Assembly: GCF_038618305.1 (NCBI RefSeq)
Contig: NZ_CP152017.1
Location: 1,031,501 to 1,095,500, forward strand
DNA length: 64,000 bases
Reading direction: 5' to 3'
DNA from: Sporosarcina sp. FSL K6-2383
Lineage (GTDB): Bacteria > Bacillota > Bacilli > Bacillales_A > Planococcaceae
The notes beneath the pieces are model-generated. The model was given only the letters and a program-made list of their open reading frames with translations. It did not search any database and had not been told where the DNA came from. How positions within the stretch are numbered: position 1 is the first letter of the stretch; each line of letters starts with the position of its first letter. Shown here piece by piece: positions 42,218 through 51,739 of this stretch. The position numbers and the translations under genes are program-made.

Positions 42218-43186
42218 TCATTTTCTCCCGGCTATATAAAACGTAGATGTTGATTTCCCTTTTTTCATAAGAGGAGATTTATTCAATGCATAACTGGCGG
42301 CATACTTGTCCTTTAACATTAAAAAGTTTCGGCAATCTTTATTATTTAATGAGGGCTTAACTAATATAAGCCAATCTTGAATTGCGTCATTATGGGGATC
42401 TACAGCAACTTTTAGGCAATGTGGACAATGCCAAGTCTCACGATTTTTCCGCTTAAGTTGCCCATGACAATCATGGCATAACAGACCCTTACGTAAATCA
42501 TCGGGATGAATATGATAATAGGTACACAGTGGAAATGGATTGAATTGCTGTTGTTCGGCATGGATTTGTCTGGATAGTTCTTGAATTTGTTGGGGTGTAA
42601 GAATATCTTCGGTTGGTCTTAATTTTTGCAGATAAAAAGGAATTTGTTTTTTATAAATGATAGGAAAATTGTCTGGAGTATCTATCACTTTCGTGTTTGG
42701 GTTTGCGAGAATAAGGAGACCAAGTGTTTTCAAATGAATTCCACGTTGTCGAAGCCATTCATCAAGATTCGACTTATTCGATTCAATTTGATAGACCGGA
42801 CAATCGAGAACCACTTCGTCGCCGGTTTCAAGTACTTGCACAAGATGGGGAGGATTGGGTATAAATCGGACTGAATCCTTCAGATTTTTCACTTCGATAA
42901 TAAGGATGTATTGCTCTGTAATAATCAAAGTATCAATCTGAAATGTGAATTTTGGGGAATTACACAAATGGACATCCGTAAAAATTTTCATTATATGAGG
43001 AAATTGCGTTCGCTCAATATAAGAATCAACATTACATTCTCCAGAGTAGCCGGCACCAATTCGATAAAGTTGTTTTTGTAAATACTGGACTTTTCGATGA
43101 TCAGGGGGAAGCCGGGCAATCAGACGGGGGATTCCTTGAAGTAAAACAGGCTTCTTTCTGAGAATAGTAGTACTTATGAGATTCAT
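42218..43186 (-). CDS. NERD-domain protein with C-terminal zinc ribbon
   Basis: About 322 aa. The N-terminal half is a nuclease-related (NERD) domain: GAGYSGECNVDSYIE, FTFQIDTLIITEQYILIIEVKNLKD (the D...E-x-K core of a restriction-like fold). The C-terminal region has a zinc-binding HDCHGQLKRKNRETWHCPHC stretch. NERD proteins are suspected DNA-processing enzymes, often in Bacillales. The ATG at 43186 touches the AAAGGAG site; an ATA three codons later (43177) is spaced correctly, so the true start may be ATA. The longer frame to 43270 has no site. The gene is bracketed by two arrays of the same repeat family. Confidence 0.8.
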   Translation of the reverse strand: MNLISTTILRKKPVLLQGIPRLIARLPPDHRKVQYLQKQLYRIGAGYSGECNVDSYIERTQFPHIMKIFTDVHLCNSPKFTFQIDTLIITEQYILIIEVKNLKDSVRFIPNPPHLVQVLETGDEVVLDCPVYQIESNKSNLDEWLRQRGIHLKTLGLLILANPNTKVIDTPDNFPIIYKKQIPFYLQKLRPTEDILTPQQIQELSRQIHAEQQQFNPFPLCTYYHIHPDDLRKGLLCHDCHGQLKRKNRETWHCPHCLKVAVDPHNDAIQDWLILVKPSLNNKDCRNFLMLKDKYAASYALNKSPLMKKGKSTSTFYIAGRK

Positions 43187-43261
43187 CTCCTTTTCACTAA
43201 TCAGATAATTCGATTTAATCATACTATAAAGGTGCTTAGTTAACAATAGATTTATTACTAA

Positions 43262-43665
43262 AATTGTCAAGGTAGTCGAATCTGGCCAAAAGGTAGCTCA
43301 GTTTTCCAGAGGTAGCCCAGTTGCGTGAATGCGTAGTCGAGTTTCCGAAATTGGTAGCCGAGTTTGGACAAAAGGTAGCCCAGTTTTCTGGAGGTAGCTC
43401 AGTTCCGCGAATGCGTAGCCGAGTTTTCCAAATCGGTAGCCGGGTTCGTTCAAAAGGTAGCCCAGTTTTCCCGGGGTAGCCCAGTTCTGCGAATGCGTAG
43501 CCGAGTTCTGTCAAAAGGTAGCCCAGTTTTCCAGAGGTAGCCCAGTTCTGCGAATGCGTAGCCGAGTTCTGTCAAAAGGTAGCCCAGTTTTCCAGAGGTA
43601 GCCCAGTTTTGTCGAATGCGTAGTCGAGTCTTCGAAATCGGTAGCCGAGTTCCGTGGATAATACG
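43262..43665. repeat. Array of 21/19-bp units (family B, right array)
   Basis: About 19 consecutive GTAG-units in the same orientation as the left array. The first part follows the order 19, 21, 21, 21 (82 bases). Near the right end one 21-unit is lost, giving a 61-base super-repeat (19+21+21) that recurs almost unchanged around 43480-43600. The near identity of those copies points to recent duplication. Confidence 0.88.
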
Positions 43666-43798
43666 CTAATAACTTGTAAATAACCTGTGGGCAACTTATA
43701 TTTTTTTGTGGAAAACTTTAGTCTATTACACTATTCCTTAAAGTAAAATGAATAGTATAATAGGGAAAAGTGTTACTGAGGACTGGGGGCTTGTTGTT

Positions 43799-45184
43799 TT
43801 GAAGAGAAATAGTAGATGGCTATTGGTGTTATTCACGATGTTATTCGTTTTATTGCCATTCACCACATCGGCATCAGCTGAGCCTCTGGGAGATATGAGG
43901 CAGCTCGTCAAGGATTATTATGTTGACGATGTTCCAGAATCGGTTTTAATGAAAAATACGGCGTTAGAAATTACGAAGCAACTGGATTCCCACTCTGTCT
44001 ATATGACTGCGCAAGAGTATCAACGATTTGTCAATGGTATTGAAAAGCGGATTATTGGCATTGGTATTGTACTCGAGGAAGATGTCAAAGGGATTAAGGT
44101 GGCATCGGTTATTCCGAAAGGACCCGCAGAGCGAGCGGGCATTCTGGCTGGCGATGTGATTACACATGTTGGAACACAAAGTCTTGTCGGTAAGTCAGTA
44201 CAGACAGCTACGTCATGGATTGGTGGTCAAGAAAATACAGTTGTGACGCTGACAGTTGAACGTACGGGGCAAACGGGACCACTCTTAATGAGCATTAAGC
44301 GTGAAGTCATTACAATGGTCAATGTTGAATCGACCATGCTAGGCGGCAATATTGGTTATATTCGCCTAAACAGCTTTGCTTCTGAAACTGCGAAGGAAGT
44401 GAATGCCGCGATTCAATCACTGCACGGTGTAAAGGGATGGATTGTAGATTTACGGAATAATGGTGGTGGCTATATAACAGTCGCGCAGGACATGACGGGA
44501 TTTTTCCCCAATGCAATCGGAGCTTTTCAGTTAAGGGAAAAGACCGGTAAGCCACAGGTTTTTAATGCGATTCCTCAGTCCAATAAACTCAATGCACCCA
44601 CACATCTTTTGATGAATGGATATAGTGCAAGTGCTTCCGAGATGGTGGGCGCAGCAGTCAAGGAACAAAAACTAGCAACAATATATGGTCAAACCAGCTA
44701 TGGCAAAGGCTCTATGCAGTCAATGTTCAACTTTACAGACGGTAGTGTCTTGAAGTTAACGACGGCTCGATTCTATTCGCCAGGAGGCAAGGCTGTGGAT
44801 AAAGTTGGCGTAAAGCCAGATGTCGTTACGGCAAAGGAATTGGAATTAGAAGTATCTCATCGTGATCAACTGATTGCACAATGGAAGGGCTATAAGGCAT
44901 TTCCTAAACTGAACAATGTCCCAGTGACAAAGAAATTTCAAGTGGAGATGAATGCAGAGATGGATTGGAGCAAGCTCAGCAATGGTGATGTCCAACTTAT
45001 TCAGTTAGGTGGGGGAGAAAGTGCTGTGACAATTAGCGTTACGAATGAACGAACTGTAACCGTTACTCCAACAAAACCATTAATAGCGGGTAAAACCTAT
45101 ATGCTCGTCATACATCCACATTGGAAAGGGACTAATCACTATTCAATGAGGCAAGGAATTTATCTAGATGTTACGGTGAAATGA
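43799..45184 (+). CDS. S41-family C-terminal processing peptidase (CtpA-like)
   Basis: About 461 aa. Signal peptide or membrane anchor (WLLVLFTMLFVLLPFTTSASA), N-terminal helical region, PDZ domain (about 80-165, GIGIVLEEDVKGIKVASVIPKGPAERAG), then the S41 core. The core has GYIRLNSFA, DLRNNGGGY, the catalytic Ser in NGYSASASEMVGAA and the Lys in TSYGKGSMQ. After FYSPGGKAVDKVGVKPDVV there is an extra beta domain of about 100 residues (TISVTNERTVTVTPTKPLIAGK) that resembles Ig-like surface domains. It degrades or trims exported proteins. Start TTG 43799 after GGGGGC; the frame from 43748 lacks a site. Stand-alone gene. Confidence 0.87.
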   Translation: MKRNSRWLLVLFTMLFVLLPFTTSASAEPLGDMRQLVKDYYVDDVPESVLMKNTALEITKQLDSHSVYMTAQEYQRFVNGIEKRIIGIGIVLEEDVKGIKVASVIPKGPAERAGILAGDVITHVGTQSLVGKSVQTATSWIGGQENTVVTLTVERTGQTGPLLMSIKREVITMVNVESTMLGGNIGYIRLNSFASETAKEVNAAIQSLHGVKGWIVDLRNNGGGYITVAQDMTGFFPNAIGAFQLREKTGKPQVFNAIPQSNKLNAPTHLLMNGYSASASEMVGAAVKEQKLATIYGQTSYGKGSMQSMFNFTDGSVLKLTTARFYSPGGKAVDKVGVKPDVVTAKELELEVSHRDQLIAQWKGYKAFPKLNNVPVTKKFQVEMNAEMDWSKLSNGDVQLIQLGGGESAVTISVTNERTVTVTPTKPLIAGKTYMLVIHPHWKGTNHYSMRQGIYLDVTVK

Positions 45185-45187
45185 ATA

Positions 45188-45235
45188 AAAAAGGCAGTCG
45201 GTTCTCTTTAACAAGAGAATCGTCTGCCTTTTTTG
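45188..45235 (+). terminator. Terminator after the S41 peptidase gene
   Basis: AAAAAAGGCAG and CTGCCTTTTTT with an inner GGTTCTC/GAGAATC stem. The symmetric A/T runs let it act on both strands, so it can also stop the sda transcript. Confidence 0.85.
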
Positions 45236-45252
45236 TGAAATGAAGAACATAG

Positions 45253-45381
45253 TTAAAGTTGGGGCGATAGGGATCTTCGGCGGATTTCGATTTCCAAAAG
45301 TTGAATGAAAAGAGGACTGAAATTAGAAGACTTAGCAGTAGTATAGGATTTAATGAGCAACGCATCAGGTAGTTGAGTCAT
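45253..45381 (-). CDS. sda: Sporulation inhibitor Sda
   Basis: 42-aa protein read on the minus strand from ATG 45381 with TTGGAGGTGACC about 9 bases upstream. The peptide TQLPDALLIKSYTTAKSSN, then FIQLLEIEIRRRSL, matches Sda, whose helical hairpin has LSDELLIESY and FIELIENEIKRRSL. Sda blocks KinA autophosphorylation and so stops sporulation while DNA replication starts or is damaged. Upstream lies a cluster of DnaA boxes, consistent with the known DnaA control of sda. A 64-aa frame over the same place in another phase lacks a ribosome site and is a shadow. Confidence 0.9.
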   Translation of the reverse strand: MTQLPDALLIKSYTTAKSSNFSPLFIQLLEIEIRRRSLSPQL

Positions 45382-45506
45382 TTGAAAGGTCACCTCCAAT
45401 TTTATAATATATGTAGTACTAAATTAAAATGCCTGGGCATAGAATGTTAAGTAATAAAGCTCTATATTTAATTTACCAAAAAAAGAGTGACGGAACAACC
45501 GTTCTT

Positions 45507-45605
45507 TTATCCACAGTTAGTGGTGGATAACCTGTGGTTAACTTGTTTATAAAGGTGTAGAAGTCATATATTATAGTCGGTATAATGTTTATAAACTTAT
45601 CCACA
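45507..45605. promoter_or_regulatory. Cluster of DnaA boxes upstream of sda
   Basis: Two perfect TTATCCACA boxes (45507-45515 and 45597-45605) and two near-matches on the other strand, GGTGGATAA (45522-45530) and TGTGGTTAA (45533-45541). All lie within 100 bases between sda and the zinc-ribbon protein gene. DnaA binding here would couple sda expression to replication initiation. Confidence 0.75.
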
Positions 45606-45674
45606 GGTGTGGGATAGTGAGAATTTTGTCGAACGATTCTTTGAGATTTTATCAAAAATGGAAGGAGAAATGTA

Positions 45675-46406
45675 TTGTATTGCATCCATTGTGGAAACCA
45701 TCAAAGAGAAGGTCAATTTTGTGCGAAATGCGGAACGCCTTTAGGGAGTGAGGTGGCGGCGACAAGGACAATGCTTGTGAAACGACAATCGAATGATTAT
45801 GCCGAAAAGACAAGCAGAATGCTCAAAGGATACGGTCATTATCTACTAAAATATGTGAAGCAACCGAGCACAGTTTTTACACAAGAAGTAAAGGAGTTCA
45901 CCTATGCTGTCGTAACGATGCTCTTCCTGTCTTTATTTGTCGGGTTGGCCATTTTCACGAATATGAAAGAGTTTGGAGCACCTTCCATAAGCATGATTGG
46001 TAGCACAGCGTTGCTTGTCATGGTGAGTACATTCGTTGTCGTTGGTTCGCTATATATTACAGCAACTCTGCTAGGACCCGAGCATTCTTTTAAAAAACTG
46101 GTCACCCAATACGGTACTCATCTTATCCCATCGACTATCCTCATTGGTGTCGCATTACTACTTCTTATGTTAAAAATAAATACCCTCGGTAATCTACTTC
46201 TATTAATCGCCCTCCTATTTGCATTGCTCATTGTTCCACTTTACATACTGGTAAAAGTACAAACGGCAGAGGCATCAGCGCTCGATCCTTTATATAATAT
46301 TGTTGTGTACATCATTATATTGGGTATCATTTCTTCGGTCTGCATCGCTATTTTTGGAAACTCCATCATAGGTGACATCTTGAATTGGTTGAGTTTTATA
46401 AAGTAG
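45675..46406 (+). CDS. Zinc-ribbon membrane protein (Yip1-like fold)
   Basis: 243 aa. N-terminal zinc ribbon CIHCGNHQREGQFCAKCG (two CxxC pairs), a linker, then five membrane helices. Proteins with this layout are frequent in Bacillales; a membrane-remodelling or regulatory role is guessed at best. Start TTG 45675 with AAGGAGAAATG (the ATG there is in another frame). It shares its promoter region with the divergent sda. Confidence 0.75.
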   Translation: MYCIHCGNHQREGQFCAKCGTPLGSEVAATRTMLVKRQSNDYAEKTSRMLKGYGHYLLKYVKQPSTVFTQEVKEFTYAVVTMLFLSLFVGLAIFTNMKEFGAPSISMIGSTALLVMVSTFVVVGSLYITATLLGPEHSFKKLVTQYGTHLIPSTILIGVALLLLMLKINTLGNLLLLIALLFALLIVPLYILVKVQTAEASALDPLYNIVVYIIILGIISSVCIAIFGNSIIGDILNWLSFIK

Positions 46407-46414
46407 ATAATACG

Positions 46415-46452
46415 ACAACAAGCCCTCACAATTTTCGTGAAGGGCTTGTTTG
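46415..46452. terminator. Bidirectional terminator between converging genes
   Basis: AACAAGCCCT pairs perfectly with AGGGCTTGTT around a 14-base loop, between the zinc-ribbon membrane protein and polysaccharide deacetylase genes. Confidence 0.7.
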
Positions 46453-46461
46453 GTGTTCTTT

Positions 46462-47610
46462 TTACTTACCCACTAGCTTATCCGCAAAATCCTTTAGCGT
46501 CGTGCTGGAGTGGATGCGTTGGCGCTTTAATTCAAAGAGAGAGTCACCTTGAAAAACGTTACCTTCGTCAATCGTATAGCCGCTTGTCATTCCGGCAGAT
46601 CGTAAGGCAAGGATGGCTTGGGGACTTCTCTTGCCATATGGATAGGCAAGGGTAGTAACTCGATGATTGTAACCCAAAATTTCCTCGATAGCGTTATTTG
46701 CTTGCTCAAGGTCATTCAAAATGGTAGATTGTGATTCCAGTTCGAGCATACTCTTATTCGACAGTGAGTTGAACATATGAAATCCGTGGGTATGATTTTG
46801 ATAGGAATAGACGTCTTGTGTTTGAATCATGTCTATCTCTGATATTGTGTTTAGACGATTGATGCGACTTGTAATGACAAATGATGTTGCTTTGAAGCCA
46901 TGCGTTTTTAAGATGGGATAAGCCAAGTCAATCGTTGATTTATAACCGTCATCGAATGTGATGAGTACAGACTTCTTTGGCAGTGCTGTTTTTTTCATTA
47001 CCCATGCTTCTAGTTGCTGTGGTGTAATCGTTGTCCAACCATTTGTCTTCAAGTAATCCATTTGTTCTTTAAACTTTTCAATTTCCAGCGTAGACGCATT
47101 AGTGTCTGTCTTGCTTCGCAATATATCGTGATACATTAAAACGGGGATGCCAGCTTCAATTTTTAGCTGATCCTTATGTATGTATCCTGTTTTTCCACCC
47201 AATATAATGGGGAAATAATCACCTTTTAAGCGCTGTACTTGAATGGTCATATTGGGTTGGATTTGTCCAATGACCGTTGCATTTTTAGCTGGACGATCGA
47301 TAATCTGTATGTAAGTAGCTGTTTTTGCTCTTACTGGATGTGCACCTTTCCAGGTTCCGGGTTCATCCTTTGTTACCTTTGCTTTTTGCTTTGAAAACTT
47401 AACCTCGTCATTGCCAATCAGAGTGTAATAATAGCGCTCTGCTTCTTTCATCACTGTAAGTGAAGTCCCTTTTTCAAAGACGGCTACCTTTTGATTTTCG
47501 TTAAAAACAGCTGTTGCTTCGGTAATCTTAATTGACTTCACAGTAGAGGCTTCTGTGAAAGTTGGAAATATGATGATGGATAGTAACAGTAGTGCAATTA
47601 ATTTTTTCAA
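46462..47610 (-). CDS. Secreted polysaccharide deacetylase (NodB domain) with SH3-like region
   Basis: 382 aa. Signal peptide (LIALLLLSIIIFPTFTEA). The middle (about 100-150) looks like a bacterial SH3 domain (VRAKTATYIQIIDRPAKN, GKTGYIHKDQL). The C-terminal NodB domain starts with IPVLMYHDIL and has VLITFDDGYKST (catalytic Asp and metal Asp) and the metal-binding HTHGFHM. It probably deacetylates a wall or exopolysaccharide sugar; the surface glycan made by the first cluster is one possible target. Start ATG; the minus-strand site is GAAGGAG. Single gene. Confidence 0.88.
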   Translation of the reverse strand: MKKLIALLLLSIIIFPTFTEASTVKSIKITEATAVFNENQKVAVFEKGTSLTVMKEAERYYYTLIGNDEVKFSKQKAKVTKDEPGTWKGAHPVRAKTATYIQIIDRPAKNATVIGQIQPNMTIQVQRLKGDYFPIILGGKTGYIHKDQLKIEAGIPVLMYHDILRSKTDTNASTLEIEKFKEQMDYLKTNGWTTITPQQLEAWVMKKTALPKKSVLITFDDGYKSTIDLAYPILKTHGFKATSFVITSRINRLNTISEIDMIQTQDVYSYQNHTHGFHMFNSLSNKSMLELESQSTILNDLEQANNAIEEILGYNHRVTTLAYPYGKRSPQAILALRSAGMTSGYTIDEGNVFQGDSLFELKRQRIHSSTTLKDFADKLVGK

Positions 47611-47805
47611 AGTACTTTATGCTCCTTCAGTTTACATTCTCTACCTTATAATAGGGAGAAGTGAGGGAGTTAGCAAGTTGAATTGCGGAAAATCAATATA
47701 TAAACAAAACGCAGTAATGTACAATTGAGTTTCAATGAATTGTGATGAAAGATTGTGCAACGTTTGGATTTGTTGTGGTATACTAACGATGAGGGGAGGG
47801 TAAGT

Positions 47806-49395
47806 ATGCAGCTCGATAGTCGAAGTCGTATGATTTTTGATGAATTGATGGAGAATCCTAGCATGACCAGTAAAGAGTTAGAAGAAGGATATAGTTTAAC
47901 TCGTAGGCAGTTAGGGTATAGTTTCGATAAAATCAATGACTGGCTACAAGCAAAACGTCTTCCGATTATTGAACGGACGAGACAAGGGCATTTCATCATT
48001 GACCATTCCATATTTTTAAACTATGGAAGCAGGGAAACCATTGCTTCATCACAAATGACGATTATATCTGAAACGCAGCGTGTTCAGATGATTATCTTGA
48101 TGCTTCTCAGTAAGCAAGAGGAACTTTCCCTTTTACATTTTACAAGTGCTTTAGAAGTCAGTAAAAACACGGTGCTTAGTGATTTAAACGTAGCGCGTGC
48201 TTGGGTAGAAGAGTATGATTTGGTGATTCGATATTCGCGCCGAGATGGCTATCTGTTGGAGGGGGAAGAGTTTTCCATACGAAGACTCCTGATCAATACG
48301 ATTTATAAAGTGTTGGCAATCCCTAATGGAAAAAAGCGACTAAAGGAATTAGCAAACATACAGGAAGTAGAGTTGAAAGAGTTAATGGTTCGACTCGAAA
48401 AGATTGAACGGAAATTGAATTTGAAATTTGCTGATGCAGAAATCGAAACGTTACCGTATTCTTTGTTGCTCGTCCTTCGTAGAATGGCCGACAATAAAAT
48501 CGAAACGTCATTTTCTATTCAATACGAGGAATTATCAGATACGAAGGAATATCAGGCAACTGAAGAGATTTTGTTTGATATCGAGGATATTCCCGTGCAG
48601 GAACGTTTATTCATCACGTTGCGGCTGCTGACGACAAATGTCTATTGGTCCGAAGCGCCGCCAGAAGAACCGATTCCTAATTTAGCCCAAGCGCTTGATG
48701 AAATGCTACGGCTGTTTGAAGCGAGTGCAGTGGTTCAACTACAGGATAGACAACAATTATTAAATAAAATTTTACTGCATTTAAAACCAGCTTATTATCG
48801 TATTAAATACCAACTGACAGAGATTAATGACGTTGGTTATGCGTTGATGAAAAATGAATATAAGGAATTGTATCACCTTGTTAGTCAGTCGACGAAGCCA
48901 TTAGCCACACTGATTGGCACGGCTATTCCAGCGAGTGAGATGGCCTATTTAACGATGTTAATAGGCGGCTGGTTGAGAAAACAAGGCGATAATCTACACG
49001 AAAAGGTGAAGGCGATTGTCGTTTGCCCAACCGACGTGTCGGTCTCGCATGTCATGTTCAATGAATTACGAGAGTTGTTTCCAGAGTTCATATTTTTGGA
49101 CGTCGTATCGGTTCGAGAATTGCATAGCTCTAAACTCGATTACGATATCGTTTTTTCACCGTTTTTCTTAGAAACGGATAAAAAGCTCTATTTAGCAAAT
49201 TCTTTTCTGAAACATGAAGATAAGCCTCGTCTACGCAAGCGTGTTTTGTTTGATTTACACGGCTATATTCCTTATGAAGTGAATGTAGATGAAATGATGA
49301 CAATCATGGCTAAACATGCAACGATTCACAATGAAGCCCTTCTTAGAAAAGAATTGCACACCTATATCAATGAATTAGGTAAAATGAAGGTATAA
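47806..49395 (+). CDS. PRD-domain transcriptional regulator upstream of ptsHI
   Basis: About 529 aa. N-terminal helix-turn-helix (SMTSKELEEGYSLTRRQLGYSFD), a second winged domain (LSLLHFTSALEVSKNTVLSDL), PRD domains over about 180-390, and an EIIB-like C-terminal part (KAIVVCPTDVSVSHVMFNEL). No EIIA domain is visible. Start ATG 47806 with GAGGGGAGGG; the longer frame to 47755 lacks a site. It is followed by ptsH and ptsI after 75 bases, so it probably controls them or a distant sugar operon. Confidence 0.82.
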   Translation: MQLDSRSRMIFDELMENPSMTSKELEEGYSLTRRQLGYSFDKINDWLQAKRLPIIERTRQGHFIIDHSIFLNYGSRETIASSQMTIISETQRVQMIILMLLSKQEELSLLHFTSALEVSKNTVLSDLNVARAWVEEYDLVIRYSRRDGYLLEGEEFSIRRLLINTIYKVLAIPNGKKRLKELANIQEVELKELMVRLEKIERKLNLKFADAEIETLPYSLLLVLRRMADNKIETSFSIQYEELSDTKEYQATEEILFDIEDIPVQERLFITLRLLTTNVYWSEAPPEEPIPNLAQALDEMLRLFEASAVVQLQDRQQLLNKILLHLKPAYYRIKYQLTEINDVGYALMKNEYKELYHLVSQSTKPLATLIGTAIPASEMAYLTMLIGGWLRKQGDNLHEKVKAIVVCPTDVSVSHVMFNELRELFPEFIFLDVVSVRELHSSKLDYDIVFSPFFLETDKKLYLANSFLKHEDKPRLRKRVLFDLHGYIPYEVNVDEMMTIMAKHATIHNEALLRKELHTYINELGKMKV

Positions 49396-49470
49396 AATTT
49401 GTTTTTACATGCTTTAAAAAGTATTGTAAGTATAGAATTATCAATTATATTATGAAGGAGTTTGATTGAG

Positions 49471-49737
49471 ATGGTCGAAAAACAATTTAAAGTAACGGAT
49501 AAAGCAGGTATTCACGCACGTCCAGCAGCAATGTTAGTGAGTGTGGCAAACAAATTTGTATCAGACGTAAATTTAGATTACGGTGGCAAGAACGTTAACC
49601 TAAAATCTATCTTAGGCGTTATGTCTTTAGGAATTGGGCACGGTGAAACTTTCAAACTAAATGCTAGCGGCGCAGATGAACAGGATGCGATTAATGAATT
49701 GGCAAAAACATTGAAAACAGAAGGACTTGCTGAATAA
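49471..49737 (+). CDS. ptsH: HPr, phosphocarrier protein of the PTS
   Basis: 88 aa. His15 in AGIHARPA is the EI phosphorylation site and Ser46 in [13 protein letters not shown] the HPr-kinase site used for catabolite repression with CcpA. Start ATG 49471, 11 bases after GAAGGAG; TTG 49462 is too close to the site. Its stop overlaps the ptsI start (TAATG). It supplies phosphate for the mannose-type PTS at 33571-36118. Confidence 0.97.
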   Translation: MVEKQFKVTDKAGIHARPAAMLVSVANKFVSDVNLDYGGKNVNLKSILGVMSLGIGHGETFKLNASGADEQDAINELAKTLKTEGLAE

Positions 49738-51452
49738 TGAGCCTGCTAAAAGGAATTGCTGCATCGAGCGGCATTGCAATTGCAAAAGCATACTGTTTGG
49801 TTGAGCCTGATTTATCCTTTAGTAAAAAAAAGATTGAGGACAGTGCAACGGAAGTTGCACGTTTTCAATCTGCACTAGCTACTTCAAAAAGCGAATTGGA
49901 AGCAATTCGTGATGTCGCTGAAAAGGAGCTAGGCGCAGATGATGCGGCTATTTTCAATGCGCATGTGTTAGTGCTGACAGATCCAGAGTTAATCGGACCG
50001 ATAGAAGAAAAGATTAAAACGGATCAAGTCAACGCTGAATTTGCTTTGAAAGAAATGTCAGATATGTTCATTACGATGTTCGAGCAAATGGACAATGCAT
50101 ATATGCAGGAACGTGCGGCAGATATTCGAGACGTCACAAAACGATTGCTGTCACATTTACTAGGTGTTAAAATTGTTAACCCAAGTATGATTTCTGAAGA
50201 AGTTGTTGTCATTGCGGAAGATTTAACGCCATCAGATACTGCGCAGTTAAATCGTCAGTTTGTCAAAGGCTTCACAACAGATATTGGTGGAAGAACATCC
50301 CACTCTGCTATCATGGCTCGCTCGTTGGAAATTCCAGCAGTTGTCGGAACACAAGAATCGACGAAGCTGATTCAAGACGGTGATCTTGTGATTGTTGATG
50401 GATTAAATGGAGAAATACATATTAATCCTAGCGCTGAAGTGGTTGCTGACTACAAAAATAAACAGCAGCAATTTGAGCAGCAAAAGGTAGAATGGGCCAA
50501 GCTGGTCAATGAAAAAACAATAACAGCAGACGGTCATCAAGTAGAGTTGGCTGCTAATATTGGTACGCCAGAAGATTTGGTCGGCGTCGTGAATAATGGT
50601 GGAGAGGCCGTCGGGCTCTACCGTACTGAATTTTTATATATGGGCAAGGACCAGCTGCCAACAGAGGAAGAGCAGTTCGAAGCTTATAAAAAGGTTTTAC
50701 AAGGAATGGCAGGTAAGCCGGTTGTAGTGCGTACTCTCGATATCGGTGGAGACAAAGAACTGTCTTACTTACAGCTACCTGAAGAGATGAACCCATTCTT
50801 AGGCTTCCGCGCAATTCGTTTATGCTTGGAAGAACAAGATATTTTCCGTACGCAACTACGCGCATTGTTACGGGCAAGCACATTTGGGAATTTGAAAATT
50901 ATGTTCCCGATGATTGCAACGCTCGGCGAATTCCGCCAAGCGAAAGCGATTTTGGAGGAAGAAAAACAAGAGTTACTAGCAGCGGGTACGGAAATTGCAG
51001 AACATATCGAAGTCGGCATCATGGTGGAAATTCCATCGACTGCTGTCCAAGCAGATGTATTTGCGAAAGAAGTTGATTTCTTTAGTATTGGAACGAATGA
51101 TTTAATCCAATATACATTTGCGGCAGACCGTATGAACGAACGCGTTTCTTACTTGTACCAACCTTATAATCCTGCAATTTTGCGCCTCGTGAAGATGGTC
51201 ATCGACGCTGCGCATAAGGAAGGAAAATGGGCGGGCATGTGTGGAGAAATGGCAGGCGACGAAATCGCTGTGCCATTATTGATTGGCCTAGGACTCGACG
51301 AATTCTCGATGAGTGCGACGTCGATTTTACCCGCACGCGCACAAATTAAGAAATTGAAGAAAAGCGATATGGTTGAGCTTGTAAACGAAGCACTTCAGAT
51401 GGGAACAGCCGAAGAAGTTGTGCAAGCTGTTAAGGAACGTACTGGTTTATAA
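49737..51452 (+). CDS. ptsI: PTS enzyme I
   Basis: 571 aa, full length. The N-terminal HPr-binding and phospho-His domain has [23 protein letters not shown] with phospho-His189. The C-terminal PEP-binding barrel has [42 protein letters not shown] and the catalytic Cys in [12 protein letters not shown]. It phosphorylates HPr with PEP. Start overlaps the ptsH stop by one base. A terminator follows at 51488. Confidence 0.97.
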   Translation: MSLLKGIAASSGIAIAKAYCLVEPDLSFSKKKIEDSATEVARFQSALATSKSELEAIRDVAEKELGADDAAIFNAHVLVLTDPELIGPIEEKIKTDQVNAEFALKEMSDMFITMFEQMDNAYMQERAADIRDVTKRLLSHLLGVKIVNPSMISEEVVVIAEDLTPSDTAQLNRQFVKGFTTDIGGRTSHSAIMARSLEIPAVVGTQESTKLIQDGDLVIVDGLNGEIHINPSAEVVADYKNKQQQFEQQKVEWAKLVNEKTITADGHQVELAANIGTPEDLVGVVNNGGEAVGLYRTEFLYMGKDQLPTEEEQFEAYKKVLQGMAGKPVVVRTLDIGGDKELSYLQLPEEMNPFLGFRAIRLCLEEQDIFRTQLRALLRASTFGNLKIMFPMIATLGEFRQAKAILEEEKQELLAAGTEIAEHIEVGIMVEIPSTAVQADVFAKEVDFFSIGTNDLIQYTFAADRMNERVSYLYQPYNPAILRLVKMVIDAAHKEGKWAGMCGEMAGDEIAVPLLIGLGLDEFSMSATSILPARAQIKKLKKSDMVELVNEALQMGTAEEVVQAVKERTGL

Positions 51453-51487
51453 AAAACGAATATCACTTTCATAATTATCTATGGATA

Positions 51488-51530
51488 AAAATATCCCTTG
51501 TAGGCCTAGGCTTACAAGGGATATTCTATT
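51488..51530 (+). terminator. Terminator after ptsI
   Basis: AATATCCCTTGTA pairs with TACAAGGGATATT (13 bp) with a GGCCTAGG-containing loop; only a short T-rich tail. Confidence 0.75.
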
Positions 51531-51739
51531 ACACCTGCTAGATTAACCAACAAATAACTTAATCAAGCACCAGGCGCACTGTGATTAATCGCTTTTGGCT
51601 CACTTTGGATTGAACAACGTTCGCAAGTTCCCGAAATTGTATCTTCGGGAATCTTGAATAGTTCACTGAAAGCGGACCAAAATGAACCGACACGCTGCAA
51701 TTCAGCAGTACCCAGACAATAAAAAGCTCAATACCTTAT
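51531..51739. other. Gap between ptsI and the ROK gene, nothing recognised
   Basis: Just over 200 bases between converging genes. A small CCGAA...TTCGG hairpin near 51632 is the only structure seen; no frame with a ribosome site. Confidence 0.4.

Noticed and set aside
45171..45365. 64-aa minus-strand frame with a hydrophobic start
   Set aside because: Overlaps sda in another phase and lacks a ribosome site; sda has one and matches a known family.
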